From contig NZ_JAMXMX010000007.1 of NCBI RefSeq assembly GCF_024055725.1, positions 124,001 through 188,000 of the forward strand: a stretch of DNA of 64,000 bases, in the 5' to 3' direction. The position numbers and the translations under genes are program-made. Below, in pieces: positions 1 through 8,043 of the stretch (the stretch's first letter is position 1; each line of letters begins with the position of its first letter). The notes below the pieces were generated by a model. That model saw only the letters and a list, made by a program, of their open reading frames with translations, searched no databases and was not told where the DNA came from. Source of the DNA: Actinoallomurus spadix (GTDB taxonomy: Bacteria; Actinomycetota; Actinomycetes; Streptosporangiales; Streptosporangiaceae).

Positions 1-1451
1 AAGCCCAGGCCGCCCACAGCAGTCGTTCGCAGGTCGAGGCCTGGACCTCCGGTTATGCCCGGCAGGCGTGGTGCGTCGACTTTCTCGTCGCCCTGCTCGC
101 GGGCCTGTTCGCCTTCGTCGCGCGGTTCCGCTACCCGACCTTCGGCGACCCGTGGAGCACTCCGTACATCGGGCTGAGCCTGTTCCTGCCCTTCCTGTGG
201 ACCGGTGTGCTCGGCATGGGCCGCGCGTACGAGAAGCGGCTCTTCGGCGTCGGCTCCGACGAGTTCCGCCGGATCATCCAGGCCGGCTTCTCCCTGACGG
301 CGACCGTGGCGATCCTCGCGTACGCCACCAAGGTCGACGTGGCGCGCGGCTACGTCATCGTGGCGCTGCCCCTCACCACGGGACTCGACCTGGTCGGGCG
401 GTACCAGCTGCGCAAGCGGCTGCACCGGCGGCGCAAGGCCGGCGAGTGCATGCGCCGGGTCGTGGCGGCCGGGCACCGTGCGGCAGTGGCCGACCTGGTG
501 CGGCAGCTGCGCCGCGAGCCCCAGCACGGCATGGAGGTCGTCGCGGCCTGCCTGCCGCCGATGCTCGCCGCGGGCGACGACGCGGTCAGCGAGATCGAGG
601 GTGTAAGGGTCGCGGGCGACTTCGCCCGGATCGCCGGAACCGTCGAGGCGGTGCACGCCGACACCGTCGCCGTGCTCGCCTGCCCCGAACTGGACGGCGT
701 TGCGCTGCGCCGCCTCGCCTGGCAGCTGGAGAAGGACGACGTCGACCTCGTCGTCGCGCCGGCGCTCATGGAGGTCGCCGGTCCGCGCACGTCGATCCGC
801 CCGGTCGCCGGGCTGCCGCTGCTGCACGTCGAGCACCCCGAGCTGAGCGGCGCCCGCCGGCTCGCCAAGAACGCGTTCGACCGGACCGTCGCGGCGGCGG
901 CGCTGATGGTCCTGTGGCCACTTCTGGCCGCCATCGTGATCGCCATCCGGCTGGAGAGCTCCGGCCCCGCGCTGTTCCGCCAGACCCGGGTCGGCCAGGA
1001 CGGTCGCGAGTTCACGGTGCTGAAGTTCCGGACGATGGTCGTGGACGCCGAGCGGCGCAAGGCCGAGCTCCTGCAGCTCAATGAGCACGACGGCGTCCTG
1101 TTCAAGATCAAGAACGATCCGCGGGTCACCCGGATCGGAGGCTGGCTGCGGCGCTACTCCCTGGATGAACTGCCCCAGTTGTTCAACGTGCTGTGGGGCG
1201 ACATGTCGTTGGTCGGGCCCCGCCCGCCGCTGCCGGAGGAGGTCGCGCAGTACGGTGATGACGTGCGCCGCCGCCTCGTCGTACGACCGGGCATGACCGG
1301 TCTGTGGCAGGTGAGCGGACGGGCGGACCTGACCTGGGAGGAATCCGTGCGCCTGGATCTGCGTTACGTCGAGAACTGGTCCCTGACCCTCGACCTGCAG
1401 ATCTTGTGGAAGACCTGGGCCGCCGTCCTGCACGGTTCCGGTGCCTACTGA
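1..1451 (+). CDS. Polyprenyl glycosylphosphotransferase, 5'-truncated by the window
   Basis: The reading frame is open from base 3, so the true start lies outside the window; at least 482 residues are visible. It begins with hydrophobic membrane segments (about residues 23-40, 58-73, 95-125), then a soluble CoA-binding-like middle, then another membrane helix and a C-terminal bacterial sugar transferase domain. That domain shows the family blocks FRQTRVGQDGREF, LKFRTM, DELPQLFNVL, SLVGPRPPLP and RPGMTGLWQVSGR. The family (WbaP/CpsE/WcaJ) transfers a sugar-1-phosphate from a UDP-sugar to undecaprenyl phosphate at the inner face of the membrane, the first step of repeat-unit assembly. Its place at the head of a locus with flippase, polymerase and glycosyltransferases fits that role. 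The sugar cannot be predicted from sequence. Confidence 0.93.
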   Translation, partial: AQAAHSSRSQVEAWTSGYARQAWCVDFLVALLAGLFAFVARFRYPTFGDPWSTPYIGLSLFLPFLWTGVLGMGRAYEKRLFGVGSDEFRRIIQAGFSLTATVAILAYATKVDVARGYVIVALPLTTGLDLVGRYQLRKRLHRRRKAGECMRRVVAAGHRAAVADLVRQLRREPQHGMEVVAACLPPMLAAGDDAVSEIEGVRVAGDFARIAGTVEAVHADTVAVLACPELDGVALRRLAWQLEKDDVDLVVAPALMEVAGPRTSIRPVAGLPLLHVEHPELSGARRLAKNAFDRTVAAAALMVLWPLLAAIVIAIRLESSGPALFRQTRVGQDGREFTVLKFRTMVVDAERRKAELLQLNEHDGVLFKIKNDPRVTRIGGWLRRYSLDELPQLFNVLWGDMSLVGPRPPLPEEVAQYGDDVRRRLVVRPGMTGLWQVSGRADLTWEESVRLDLRYVENWSLTLDLQILWKTWAAVLHGSGAY

Positions 1452-1468
1452 CGTGTAGAGAGAAGTAC

Positions 1469-2239
1469 GTGATCCACGACGACCACGCCCTCGCCAGGGA
1501 TCTTGCGACCGAGGCGGGAGCGCTCCTGCTCCGCCTGCGCGCCGACTCCGGCTTCGCCGACGTACGAACACTGCGGGACACCGGCGATCGGGAGGCACAC
1601 CTGTGCCTGACCGAGGCGCTCGCCCGGCAGCGTCCCGGTGACGCGGTCCTCAGTGAGGAGGGCAAGGACGACCTCGGCCGCCTCGACGCCGACCGCGTAT
1701 GGATCATCGACCCGCTGGACGGCACGCACGAGTACGGCGAGGAGGGCCGGGCCGACTGGGCCGTCCACGTCGCGCTCTGGGAGCGCGGCGCCGACGGCAC
1801 CGGACGGCTCACCGCCGGGGCCGTCGCACTGCCCGCCCAGGGACGCACCCTCTCCACCGCCGAGCCCCCGGCGCTGCCTCCGCTGCCCGACCCGTCGCGG
1901 ATCCGGATGACCGTGAGCCGCAGCCGCCCCCCGGCGTTCCTCGACCGGCTCGTCGAGGAGGTCGAGCAGGACGTGCGGATCATGCCGATCGGATCGGCCG
2001 GCGCGAAGGTCGCCGCGGTGCTCCTCGGCGACATCGACGCCTACGTCCACGCGGGCGGTCAGTACGAATGGGACTCCGCGGCGCCGGTCGCGGTGGCCCT
2101 CGCCGCGGGCGCCCACGCCTCCCGCATCGACGGGTCACCCCTGACCTACAACCATGAGAACACCCTGCTGCCGGATATCCTGGTTTGCCACCCGGATTTG
2201 GCGCCAACGCTGCTCGCCGGAATCCGGGCGGTCTCGTAA
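1469..2239 (+). CDS. cysQ: CysQ-type 3'(2'),5'-bisphosphate nucleotidase (inositol monophosphatase family)
   Basis: A 256-residue protein starting at GTG 1469 behind an AGAGAAG ribosome site, 17 nt after the glycosylphosphotransferase stop. Metal-binding blocks of the lithium-sensitive phosphatase superfamily are visible: VLSEEGKDD, WIIDPLDGTHEYG and, near the C terminus, EWDSAAPVAVALAAGA. CysQ enzymes hydrolyse 3'-phosphoadenosine 5'-phosphate (PAP), the by-product of PAPS-dependent sulfotransfer, to AMP. An inositol-phosphatase activity cannot be excluded by sequence. The adjoining cysD and cysN and a sulfotransferase 10 kb away favour PAP removal. It is probably co-transcribed with cysD, 22 nt downstream. 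Confidence 0.85.
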   Translation: MIHDDHALARDLATEAGALLLRLRADSGFADVRTLRDTGDREAHLCLTEALARQRPGDAVLSEEGKDDLGRLDADRVWIIDPLDGTHEYGEEGRADWAVHVALWERGADGTGRLTAGAVALPAQGRTLSTAEPPALPPLPDPSRIRMTVSRSRPPAFLDRLVEEVEQDVRIMPIGSAGAKVAAVLLGDIDAYVHAGGQYEWDSAAPVAVALAAGAHASRIDGSPLTYNHENTLLPDILVCHPDLAPTLLAGIRAVS

Positions 2240-2261
2240 CCGACCCCGGGAGCGGCTCCAC

Positions 2262-3191
2262 ATGCAGCGCAGTACCGCGGACACCCGTGACTACCGGACA
2301 TCTCAGCTCGGTGTCCTGGAATCCGAATCGATCCACATCATCCGCGAGGTCGCGGCCGAGTTCGAACGACCCGTCCTGCTCTTCTCCGGCGGCAAGGACA
2401 GCATCGTCATGCTGCGCCTCGCCGAGAAGGCCTTCTGGCCGGCGCCGGTTCCGTTCCCGGTCATGCACGTCGACACGGGACACAACTTCCCGGAGGTCAT
2501 CGAGTACCGCGACCGCCGGGTCGCCGAGCTCGGCGTCCGCCTCGTCGTCGCGTCCGTGCAGGAGTCCATCGACAAGGGACGCGTGGTCGAGGAGACGGGC
2601 CGGCGGGCCAGCCGGAACCGCCTGCAGACCACCACGCTGCTCGACGCGATCGAGGAGCACCGGTTCGACGCCGCGTTCGGCGGTGCCCGGCGCGACGAGG
2701 AGAAGGCCCGCGCGAAGGAGCGCGTCGTGTCCTTCCGCGACGACTTCGGCCAGTGGGACCCGAAGAACCAGCGGCCCGAGCTGTGGAACCTCTACAACAC
2801 CCGCATCCGCCAGGGCGAGCACGTGCGGGTCTTCCCCCTGTCGAACTGGACCGAGCTCGACATCTGGGACTACCTGCGGCTGGAGGGCCTGGAAATTCCC
2901 TCCATCTACTTCGCGCACACCCGCACGGTCTTCGAACGCGACGGCATGCTGCTCGCCGACAGCCCGTACTCCAACCGGGGTGACGACGAGCCGGCGTTCG
3001 AGGCGATGGTCCGCTACCGCACGGTCGGCGACATGAGCTGCACGGGCGCCGTCGAGTCGACCGCGACCGGCCTGGACGAGGTCATCGCCGAGATCGCTGC
3101 CACGCGGATCACCGAGCGCGGTCAGACCCGCGCCGACGACCGCACCAGCGAGGCCGCCATGGAGGACCGCAAGCGGGAGGGCTACTTTTAA
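2262..3191 (+). CDS. cysD: Sulfate adenylyltransferase subunit 2 (CysD)
   Basis: A 309-residue ATP pyrophosphatase-type subunit, close to the usual 300 residues. The PP-loop FSGGKDS is at about residues 41-47, followed by HVDTGHNFPE, GGARRDEEKARAKERV, and the C-terminal region SCTGAVES through RKREGYF that is typical of CysD. With CysN it makes adenosine 5'-phosphosulfate (APS) from ATP and sulfate in the cytoplasm. ATG 2262 is chosen because the longer in-frame extension runs into cysQ. The stop TAA shares one base with the cysN ATG (TAATG), which suggests translational coupling and equal dosage. No cysH or sulfite reductase gene adjoins it, so the pair may serve sulfation rather than assimilation. 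Confidence 0.95.
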   Translation: MQRSTADTRDYRTSQLGVLESESIHIIREVAAEFERPVLLFSGGKDSIVMLRLAEKAFWPAPVPFPVMHVDTGHNFPEVIEYRDRRVAELGVRLVVASVQESIDKGRVVEETGRRASRNRLQTTTLLDAIEEHRFDAAFGGARRDEEKARAKERVVSFRDDFGQWDPKNQRPELWNLYNTRIRQGEHVRVFPLSNWTELDIWDYLRLEGLEIPSIYFAHTRTVFERDGMLLADSPYSNRGDDEPAFEAMVRYRTVGDMSCTGAVESTATGLDEVIAEIAATRITERGQTRADDRTSEAAMEDRKREGYF

Positions 3192-4453
3192 TGGACATCT
3201 TGCGGCTCGCGACCGCGGGCTCGGTCGACGACGGCAAGTCCACCCTCATCGGGCGCCTGCTGTACGACTCAAAGTCGATCTTCGAGGACCAGCTCGAGGC
3301 GGTCGAGCGCACCAGCCGTGACCGGGGCGAGGACTACACCAACCTCGCGCTGCTCACCGACGGCCTGCGCGCCGAGCGGGAGCAGGGCATCACGATCGAC
3401 GTGGCCTACCGCTACTTCGCCACGCCCCGCCGGAAATTCATCATCGCCGACACCCCCGGGCACATCCAGTACACCCGGAACATGGTGACCGGCGCCTCGA
3501 CCGCGGACCTGGCGATCGTCCTGATCGACGCGCGCAAGGGCATCCTGGAGCAGTCCCGCCGGCACGCGTTCCTGACGACGCTGCTGCGGGTGCCGCACCT
3601 CGTGCTCGCGGTCAACAAGATGGACCTGGTCGACTACGACGAGGCGACGTTCGAGCGGATCAAGGACGAGTTCACGTCCTTCGCGGCGAAGCTGTCGGTC
3701 GGTGACCTGACGTTCATCCCGATCTCGGCACTGCACGGCGACAACGTCGTCGAGCGGTCGGCGAACATGGCGTGGTACGACGGCCCGTCGCTGCTGCACC
3801 ACCTGGAGAACGTCCACATCGCCTCCGACCGCAACCTCATCGACGTGCGGTTCCCGGTGCAGTACGTCATCCGGCCGCACAAGTCCACCGACCCGGAGCT
3901 GCACGACTACCGCGGCTACGCCGGCCAGGTCGCGGGCGGCGTGCTCAAGCCCGGCGACGAGGTCATGCACCTGCCGTCCGGGCTGACCACGCGGATCAAG
4001 CGGATCGACACCGCCGACGGCCCGGTGGACGAGGCGTTCCCGCCGATGTCGGTCACCCTCCTGCTGGAGGACGACATCGACATCTCCCGGGGCGACATGA
4101 TCTGCCGGCCGCACAACCGGCCTCAGGTCACCCAGGACGTCGACGCGATGGTGTGCTGGATGTCCGACGAGCGGCCGCTCGTGCCGCGCGGCAAGCTGGT
4201 CATCAAGCACACGACCCGCACCGCGCGCGTCATGGTCAAGGAGCTGCAGTACCGCCTCGACGTCAACACGCTGCACCGGCACGAGGACGCCGAGCGCCTG
4301 GACCTCAACGAGATCGGGCGGGTGCGGCTGCGCGTCACCCAGCCGCTGTTCGCCGACGACTACTCCCGCAACCGGGCCACCGGCGGCTTCATCCTGATCG
4401 ACGAGGCCACCAACGCGACGGTCGGCGCCGGAATGATCATGGAGAACCGCTAG
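3191..4453 (+). CDS. cysN: Sulfate adenylyltransferase subunit 1, GTPase (CysN)
   Basis: A 420-residue translation-factor-like GTPase. The P-loop GSVDDGKST is at residues 10-18, the G3 box DTPGHIQ near residue 87 and NKMD near residue 142, followed by EF-Tu-like beta-barrel domains. GTP hydrolysis by CysN drives the unfavourable formation of APS by CysD. There is no C-terminal APS kinase domain, so this is CysN and not a CysNC fusion; an APS kinase is encoded 21 kb downstream at 25731-27287. The start overlaps the cysD stop by one base. The gene ends just before a strong perfect hairpin, closing the cysQ-cysD-cysN unit. Confidence 0.96.
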   Translation: MDILRLATAGSVDDGKSTLIGRLLYDSKSIFEDQLEAVERTSRDRGEDYTNLALLTDGLRAEREQGITIDVAYRYFATPRRKFIIADTPGHIQYTRNMVTGASTADLAIVLIDARKGILEQSRRHAFLTTLLRVPHLVLAVNKMDLVDYDEATFERIKDEFTSFAAKLSVGDLTFIPISALHGDNVVERSANMAWYDGPSLLHHLENVHIASDRNLIDVRFPVQYVIRPHKSTDPELHDYRGYAGQVAGGVLKPGDEVMHLPSGLTTRIKRIDTADGPVDEAFPPMSVTLLLEDDIDISRGDMICRPHNRPQVTQDVDAMVCWMSDERPLVPRGKLVIKHTTRTARVMVKELQYRLDVNTLHRHEDAERLDLNEIGRVRLRVTQPLFADDYSRNRATGGFILIDEATNATVGAGMIMENR

Positions 4454-4460
4454 TCCTTCA

Positions 4461-4507
4461 GCGCGTACGGGCCCGGCTCCCTTCGTGGGAGCCGGGCCCG
4501 TACGCGC
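4461..4507. terminator. Perfect 21-bp hairpin between convergent genes
   Basis: Bases 4461-4481 are exactly complementary to 4487-4507, with a TTCGT loop. The hairpin lies 7 bp after the cysN stop and 5 bp before the end of the convergent flavoprotein gene, so it could terminate both transcripts. There is no U tract, as is common for actinobacterial terminators. Confidence 0.8.
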
Positions 4508-4512
4508 TCGGA

Positions 4513-4983
4513 TCAGGACCGCTCGGGCGGGAAGCCGCCGGTCGCGATCGGCCCCCACTCCTCGATGTGGACGCGGATCAGCGACTTGTCCTGCCGCCGC
4601 ATCGCCTCGCGGTACTCATCCCAGTCGGGGTGCTCGCCGGCGATGCAGCGGTAGTACTCCACCAGCCCGTCCAGCGCCTCGGGCATGTCCAGCACCTCGG
4701 CGCGCCCGTCGACCTGGACGTACGGGCCGTCCCAGTCGTCGGACAGGACGCAGATCGACACCCGTTCGTCCCGGCGCGCGTTGCGGGCCTTGGCCCGCGC
4801 GGGGTACGTCGAGACCACGATCCGCCCGTCGGCGTCCACGCCGCACGTCACGGGGGACATCTGCGGCCGGCCGCTCGCACGCACGGTGGACAGCAGCCCG
4901 TGGTGCCGAGGCCGGAGGAACTCCAGCAACTGCTCTCGGCCGACACGCTCGGCGGTCGCGATCCTCGGAGCCACTGACATCAC
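4513..4983 (-). CDS. PPOX-class F420-dependent oxidoreductase family protein
   Basis: A 156-residue split beta-barrel flavin/deazaflavin-binding protein. Blocks such as GLLSTVRASGRPQMSPV, GRIVVSTYPARAKARNARRDERV, YVQVDGRAEV and GEHPDWDEYREAM are typical of the FDOR-B (F420-dependent PPOX-like) families abundant in actinobacteria. The substrate is unknown. Two adjacent ATG codons (4983 and 4980) both follow a GGAGAGG site; either could be the start. A shorter paralogue lies at 51079-51489 and shares the GEHPDWD(D/E)YR(A/E)AM block. It sits inside the polysaccharide locus but has no obvious link to it. Confidence 0.85.
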   Translation of the reverse strand: MMSVAPRIATAERVGREQLLEFLRPRHHGLLSTVRASGRPQMSPVTCGVDADGRIVVSTYPARAKARNARRDERVSICVLSDDWDGPYVQVDGRAEVLDMPEALDGLVEYYRCIAGEHPDWDEYREAMRRQDKSLIRVHIEEWGPIATGGFPPERS

Positions 4984-5019
4984 CTCTCCGTACGCTGCTC
5001 GTCGTTACCGGCAGCACTC

Positions 5020-5025
5020 TAAACT
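5020..5025 (+). promoter_or_regulatory. Probable -10 element for a leaderless glycosyltransferase mRNA
   Basis: TAAACT lies 7 nt before ATG 5033, which has no Shine-Dalgarno sequence. That spacing would put the transcription start at or next to the ATG. No convincing -35 is visible. Confidence 0.4.
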
Positions 5026-5032
5026 GTCGCGA

Positions 5033-5929
5033 ATGCCGCCCTCTGTGGGAGTGGTCATCCCCACTCACAACCGTCCCCACCTGCTGCGCAAGGCGATCGA
5101 GTCGGTGCTGGCCCAGGACTACGACGGACGGGTGCGCGTCGTCGTCGTGTACGACCGGGCCGAGCCCGACGTGAGCCTGGCGGGCGACCGGGTCGAGGTG
5201 CTCGCCAACACCCGTACGCCCGGGCTCCCCGGCAGCCGCAACACCGGCATCCTCGCGCTCGACACCGACCTGGTGGCCTCCTGCGACGACGACGACGTGT
5301 GGTTGCCCGGAAAGCTCGCCGCGCAGGTCGCCGCGCTGGAGGCCGAGCCCGGCGCGGTCCTCGCCAGCTGCGGCATCCTGGTGGACTTCGACGGCCGGGA
5401 GATGCCCCGCCTGGCCGGCGCGGACCGGGTCCACTTCGAGGACCTGGTGGGCGACCGCGTGGTGAGCGTGCACTCCTCGACGTACGTCGCGCGGCGCGAG
5501 GCGCTGATCGAGATCGGCATGGTCGACGAGACGATCCCCGGCGGCCAGGGCGAGGACTGGGACCTGGCGCTGCGTGCGGCCCGGCGGCATCCCATCGTCA
5601 ACGTCGACCGGCCGTACGTCCGCGTGCTGTTCGGCCAGACCTCCTACTACGCGCAGGCCTGGGAGACGAAGGTCGAGGCCCTGCGGTGGTTCCTCGACCG
5701 GTACCCGGAGATCGGCGGGTCCCCGGCCGCGGCCGGGCGCGTGTACGGGCAGATCGCGTTCGGCTGCGCCACCATCGGCCGGCGCCGGGAGGCCGTGCGC
5801 TGGGCGGGCCGGGCGATGCGGGCGAACTGGCGGGAGCGGCGGGTGCCGTTCGCGCTCGCGGTGGCCTGCGGCGTCGTCTCCGGCAAGCGGGTCCTGCTGA
5901 CCCTGCACGCCCGCGGCCGCGGCATCTGA
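5033..5929 (+). CDS. Family 2 glycosyltransferase
   Basis: A 298-residue GT-A fold protein. The N-terminal nucleotide-sugar site VGVVIPTHNRPHLLRKAIES is followed by NTRTPGLPGSRNTGI and the metal-binding acidic run SCDDDDVW (a DXD-type motif), then GGQGEDWDLALRA, the ED/WD catalytic block of GT2 enzymes. The C-terminal 80 residues are helical and basic. It probably adds one sugar of the polyprenyl-linked repeat unit at the cytoplasmic membrane face; donor and acceptor cannot be inferred. ATG 5033 is preferred because the in-frame upstream part lies antisense to the flavoprotein gene and a -10-like TAAACT stands 7 nt upstream. Confidence 0.88.
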   Translation: MPPSVGVVIPTHNRPHLLRKAIESVLAQDYDGRVRVVVVYDRAEPDVSLAGDRVEVLANTRTPGLPGSRNTGILALDTDLVASCDDDDVWLPGKLAAQVAALEAEPGAVLASCGILVDFDGREMPRLAGADRVHFEDLVGDRVVSVHSSTYVARREALIEIGMVDETIPGGQGEDWDLALRAARRHPIVNVDRPYVRVLFGQTSYYAQAWETKVEALRWFLDRYPEIGGSPAAAGRVYGQIAFGCATIGRRREAVRWAGRAMRANWRERRVPFALAVACGVVSGKRVLLTLHARGRGI

Positions 5930-5935
5930 CCCTTC

Positions 5936-5993
5936 CGGAGGCACCCCGCCCCGGTGGAACGGCGACCGTCCGGCGTGCGAAGCCGTGCCTCCG
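5936..5993. terminator. Possible long hairpin between convergent genes
   Basis: Nine bases, 5936-5944 (CGGAGGCAC), are complementary to 5985-5993 (GTGCCTCCG), enclosing about 40 nt of GC-rich sequence. It lies between the ends of the GT2 gene and the convergent Wzz-like gene. It is weaker than the other terminators in this window because of the long loop. Confidence 0.35.
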
Positions 5994-6012
5994 CGCGCCG
6001 GACCGGCGATGC

Positions 6013-7941
6013 TCAGGTCGTCCAGGTGACCTTGGGGTTCGCGGCCGTCTCCGCCGCGCTGTTGTCGGCCGGTGCCGACCGCGAGACCTCGGTCGTGTCG
6101 TTGCGCGACGGGGCCTCGGCCGGGCGGGGCGCCTCGGCCGGGCGCGCGGTCTCGGCCGGCCGTGACGGGTCGACGGACCGGGCCAGATCGGAGCGGGCCT
6201 GACCGGTGGAACGCGCCGGCGCCGACGACCGGGCGGACTGCTCACCGGACGCGGGAGGAAGCGGCGCGGGCCGGTGCCGCCGCCCCTTCGGGGGAGGGGC
6301 GCCCTCGTCGGACACGGCCACCATGTCGAGAACCGTCGGCGCGTCCTCGATGGCCTGGTACTTGCTCTGCGCCGTCGCGGGGGAAGGCGTCGGCGCCGTC
6401 GTCGTCGACGGGGAGGTGACCGGCCGGTCGCGCAGCGGAGGCGGGGTCCGGGCCGGTACGGGCCGGGGCGGCGGCGCGGACACCTTGGCGTCCTGCACGG
6501 GCAGGACGACCGCGCCCATCACCGCGGCGCCCATCCGGTCGATGCGCCGGACGCCGTCGCGCACCTGGGCGTAGCGCGCGAGGGGGACCTCGACCACCAT
6601 GAGCGCGGCGTCGGCCAGGTCCGCCAGCGCCTGGGCGTCCGCGCCCAGCTCGGTGGACGGAGCCTCGATGACCGTGAACCGGTACTTGTCCCGCAGCGAG
6701 CCGATCAGACTGGTCATCTGCTCGCGCTGCAGCAGTTCGGCGGCCAGCTCGCTGTTCGCGCCGACCGTGATGGCGCTCAGCGTCGGCGCCCCGTGGTTCT
6801 TCCGGACCACCTCCTGCGGCTCGGCCCAGCCGAGCAGCACCTCCGACAGGCCCGGCCCCTCCGGGAGGCCGAGGAGCTCACCGGCCACCGAGGAGCCCAG
6901 GTCCGCGCAGACCAGCAGCACGTCCGAGCCCGTACGAGCGAGCGCGGCCGCGAGGTTCGCGGCGACGAAGCTGCCGCCGCGGCCCGGCGCCGCACCGGTG
7001 ACGAGGAGGACGTGGTTGCCGTGACCCAGCGTCGCGGTGAGCACGTGGGACAGCTCGTGGAAGCTCTGCCCGGTACGGCTGCGCGCCGGCAGCAGGCCCA
7101 GGCCCTCCCGGCCGCGCTTGGCCGGGATGTCCACCAGGACCGGCAGGTCGAGGACCCGCTCGATGTCCTGCGCGGTGCGCACCCGCTTGTCCGTACGGTC
7201 CAGGAGGATGGCCAGGATCACGCCGAGCAGCAGGCCGCCGACGAACCCACTCGGCAGATACCTCGTCAGGCTCGGGTCGGACGGCGAGGCGGGCAGCCGG
7301 GCGTCCGTGATGATCTGCCCGGGGTTGACGTTGGCCGCCGTCACCCGCAGGTCGGACGCCTTGTTGTTGAGGGCCTGCATCTGGGCGACGACCAGGTTCT
7401 TCTGCACCTTGTCGGTCATCGTCCGCAGCTGCTTCGACAGCGAGTTGATCTGCCGTTCGAGGGCGGCCATCTGGGTCGTCAGGACACTGGTGGCGCTGTC
7501 GCGACGGTCGTCGAGGTAGGCCTGGGCGAAGGCGTGCGCGCGGTCGCGCGCGCCCTGGGCGGTCGAGGCGTTGACGGTGATGTAGAGGACCGTCGAGTTG
7601 TTCGGGACGTTCACCGCCACGGACGAGCTCAGCGCGCTGGGGGTCTCCTTCGTGTGCAGGTCCCGCGCCACCCGCTCGGCCACGTCGTACGAGCGGACGC
7701 GCTGCGCCTCGGTCTGCAGGTTGATGTCCTGCTGCTTACCGGACTGGCTGCCGCTGTCGAGGTTCGTCGGCGTGGCGTTGACGACGGTGAACGCCGAGTA
7801 CGTCTTGGGCATGACGACGACGAGCATCGCTGCCACCGCGACGCCGAGCGCGGCCGCGGCGACGACCACCCACCAGCGGCGTTTGAGCATTGCGAGGTAG
7901 TCCGCGAGCTCGCGGGAGCCCCCCGTGGCCGTGGCGTCCAT
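6013..7941 (-). CDS. Wzz/BY-kinase-like polysaccharide co-polymerase with degenerate kinase site
   Basis: A 642-residue protein. An N-terminal Wzz domain (SRELADYLAMLKRRWW then a transmembrane helix near residues 24-43), a coiled-coil periplasmic part, a second helix (GFVGGLLLGVILAILL) and a cytoplasmic P-loop ATPase-like domain give the layout of actinobacterial BY-kinases that control chain length. The Walker A region reads GAAPGRGGS (residues 316-324): the invariant lysine of GKS/T is glycine. The Walker B-like strand is FTVIEAPST instead of hhhDxP, and the Pro/Ala-rich C-terminal tail lacks a tyrosine cluster. Walker A' LLVCADLGSS keeps its aspartate. I infer loss of autokinase activity with the chain-length role kept. 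ATG 7941 follows GAAGGGGC; a TATGTT -10-like box lies at 7985-7990. Confidence 0.85.
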   Translation of the reverse strand: MDATATGGSRELADYLAMLKRRWWVVVAAAALGVAVAAMLVVVMPKTYSAFTVVNATPTNLDSGSQSGKQQDINLQTEAQRVRSYDVAERVARDLHTKETPSALSSSVAVNVPNNSTVLYITVNASTAQGARDRAHAFAQAYLDDRRDSATSVLTTQMAALERQINSLSKQLRTMTDKVQKNLVVAQMQALNNKASDLRVTAANVNPGQIITDARLPASPSDPSLTRYLPSGFVGGLLLGVILAILLDRTDKRVRTAQDIERVLDLPVLVDIPAKRGREGLGLLPARSRTGQSFHELSHVLTATLGHGNHVLLVTGAAPGRGGSFVAANLAAALARTGSDVLLVCADLGSSVAGELLGLPEGPGLSEVLLGWAEPQEVVRKNHGAPTLSAITVGANSELAAELLQREQMTSLIGSLRDKYRFTVIEAPSTELGADAQALADLADAALMVVEVPLARYAQVRDGVRRIDRMGAAVMGAVVLPVQDAKVSAPPPRPVPARTPPPLRDRPVTSPSTTTAPTPSPATAQSKYQAIEDAPTVLDMVAVSDEGAPPPKGRRHRPAPLPPASGEQSARSSAPARSTGQARSDLARSVDPSRPAETARPAEAPRPAEAPSRNDTTEVSRSAPADNSAAETAANPKVTWTT

Positions 7942-8043
7942 CTGACTGCGTGGCCCCTTCGCCGAAGGTCTATGAGACCGCCATAACATACCTTGCCGGG
8001 CTTGGCCGATCCGTGTGCTTGCGCGGGCTCCCCGGCGCGCTCC

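Noticed and set aside
1304-1468. Longer N terminus for CysQ
   Set aside because: It would overlap the glycosylphosphotransferase coding end; GTG 1469 has a good ribosome site and matches family length.
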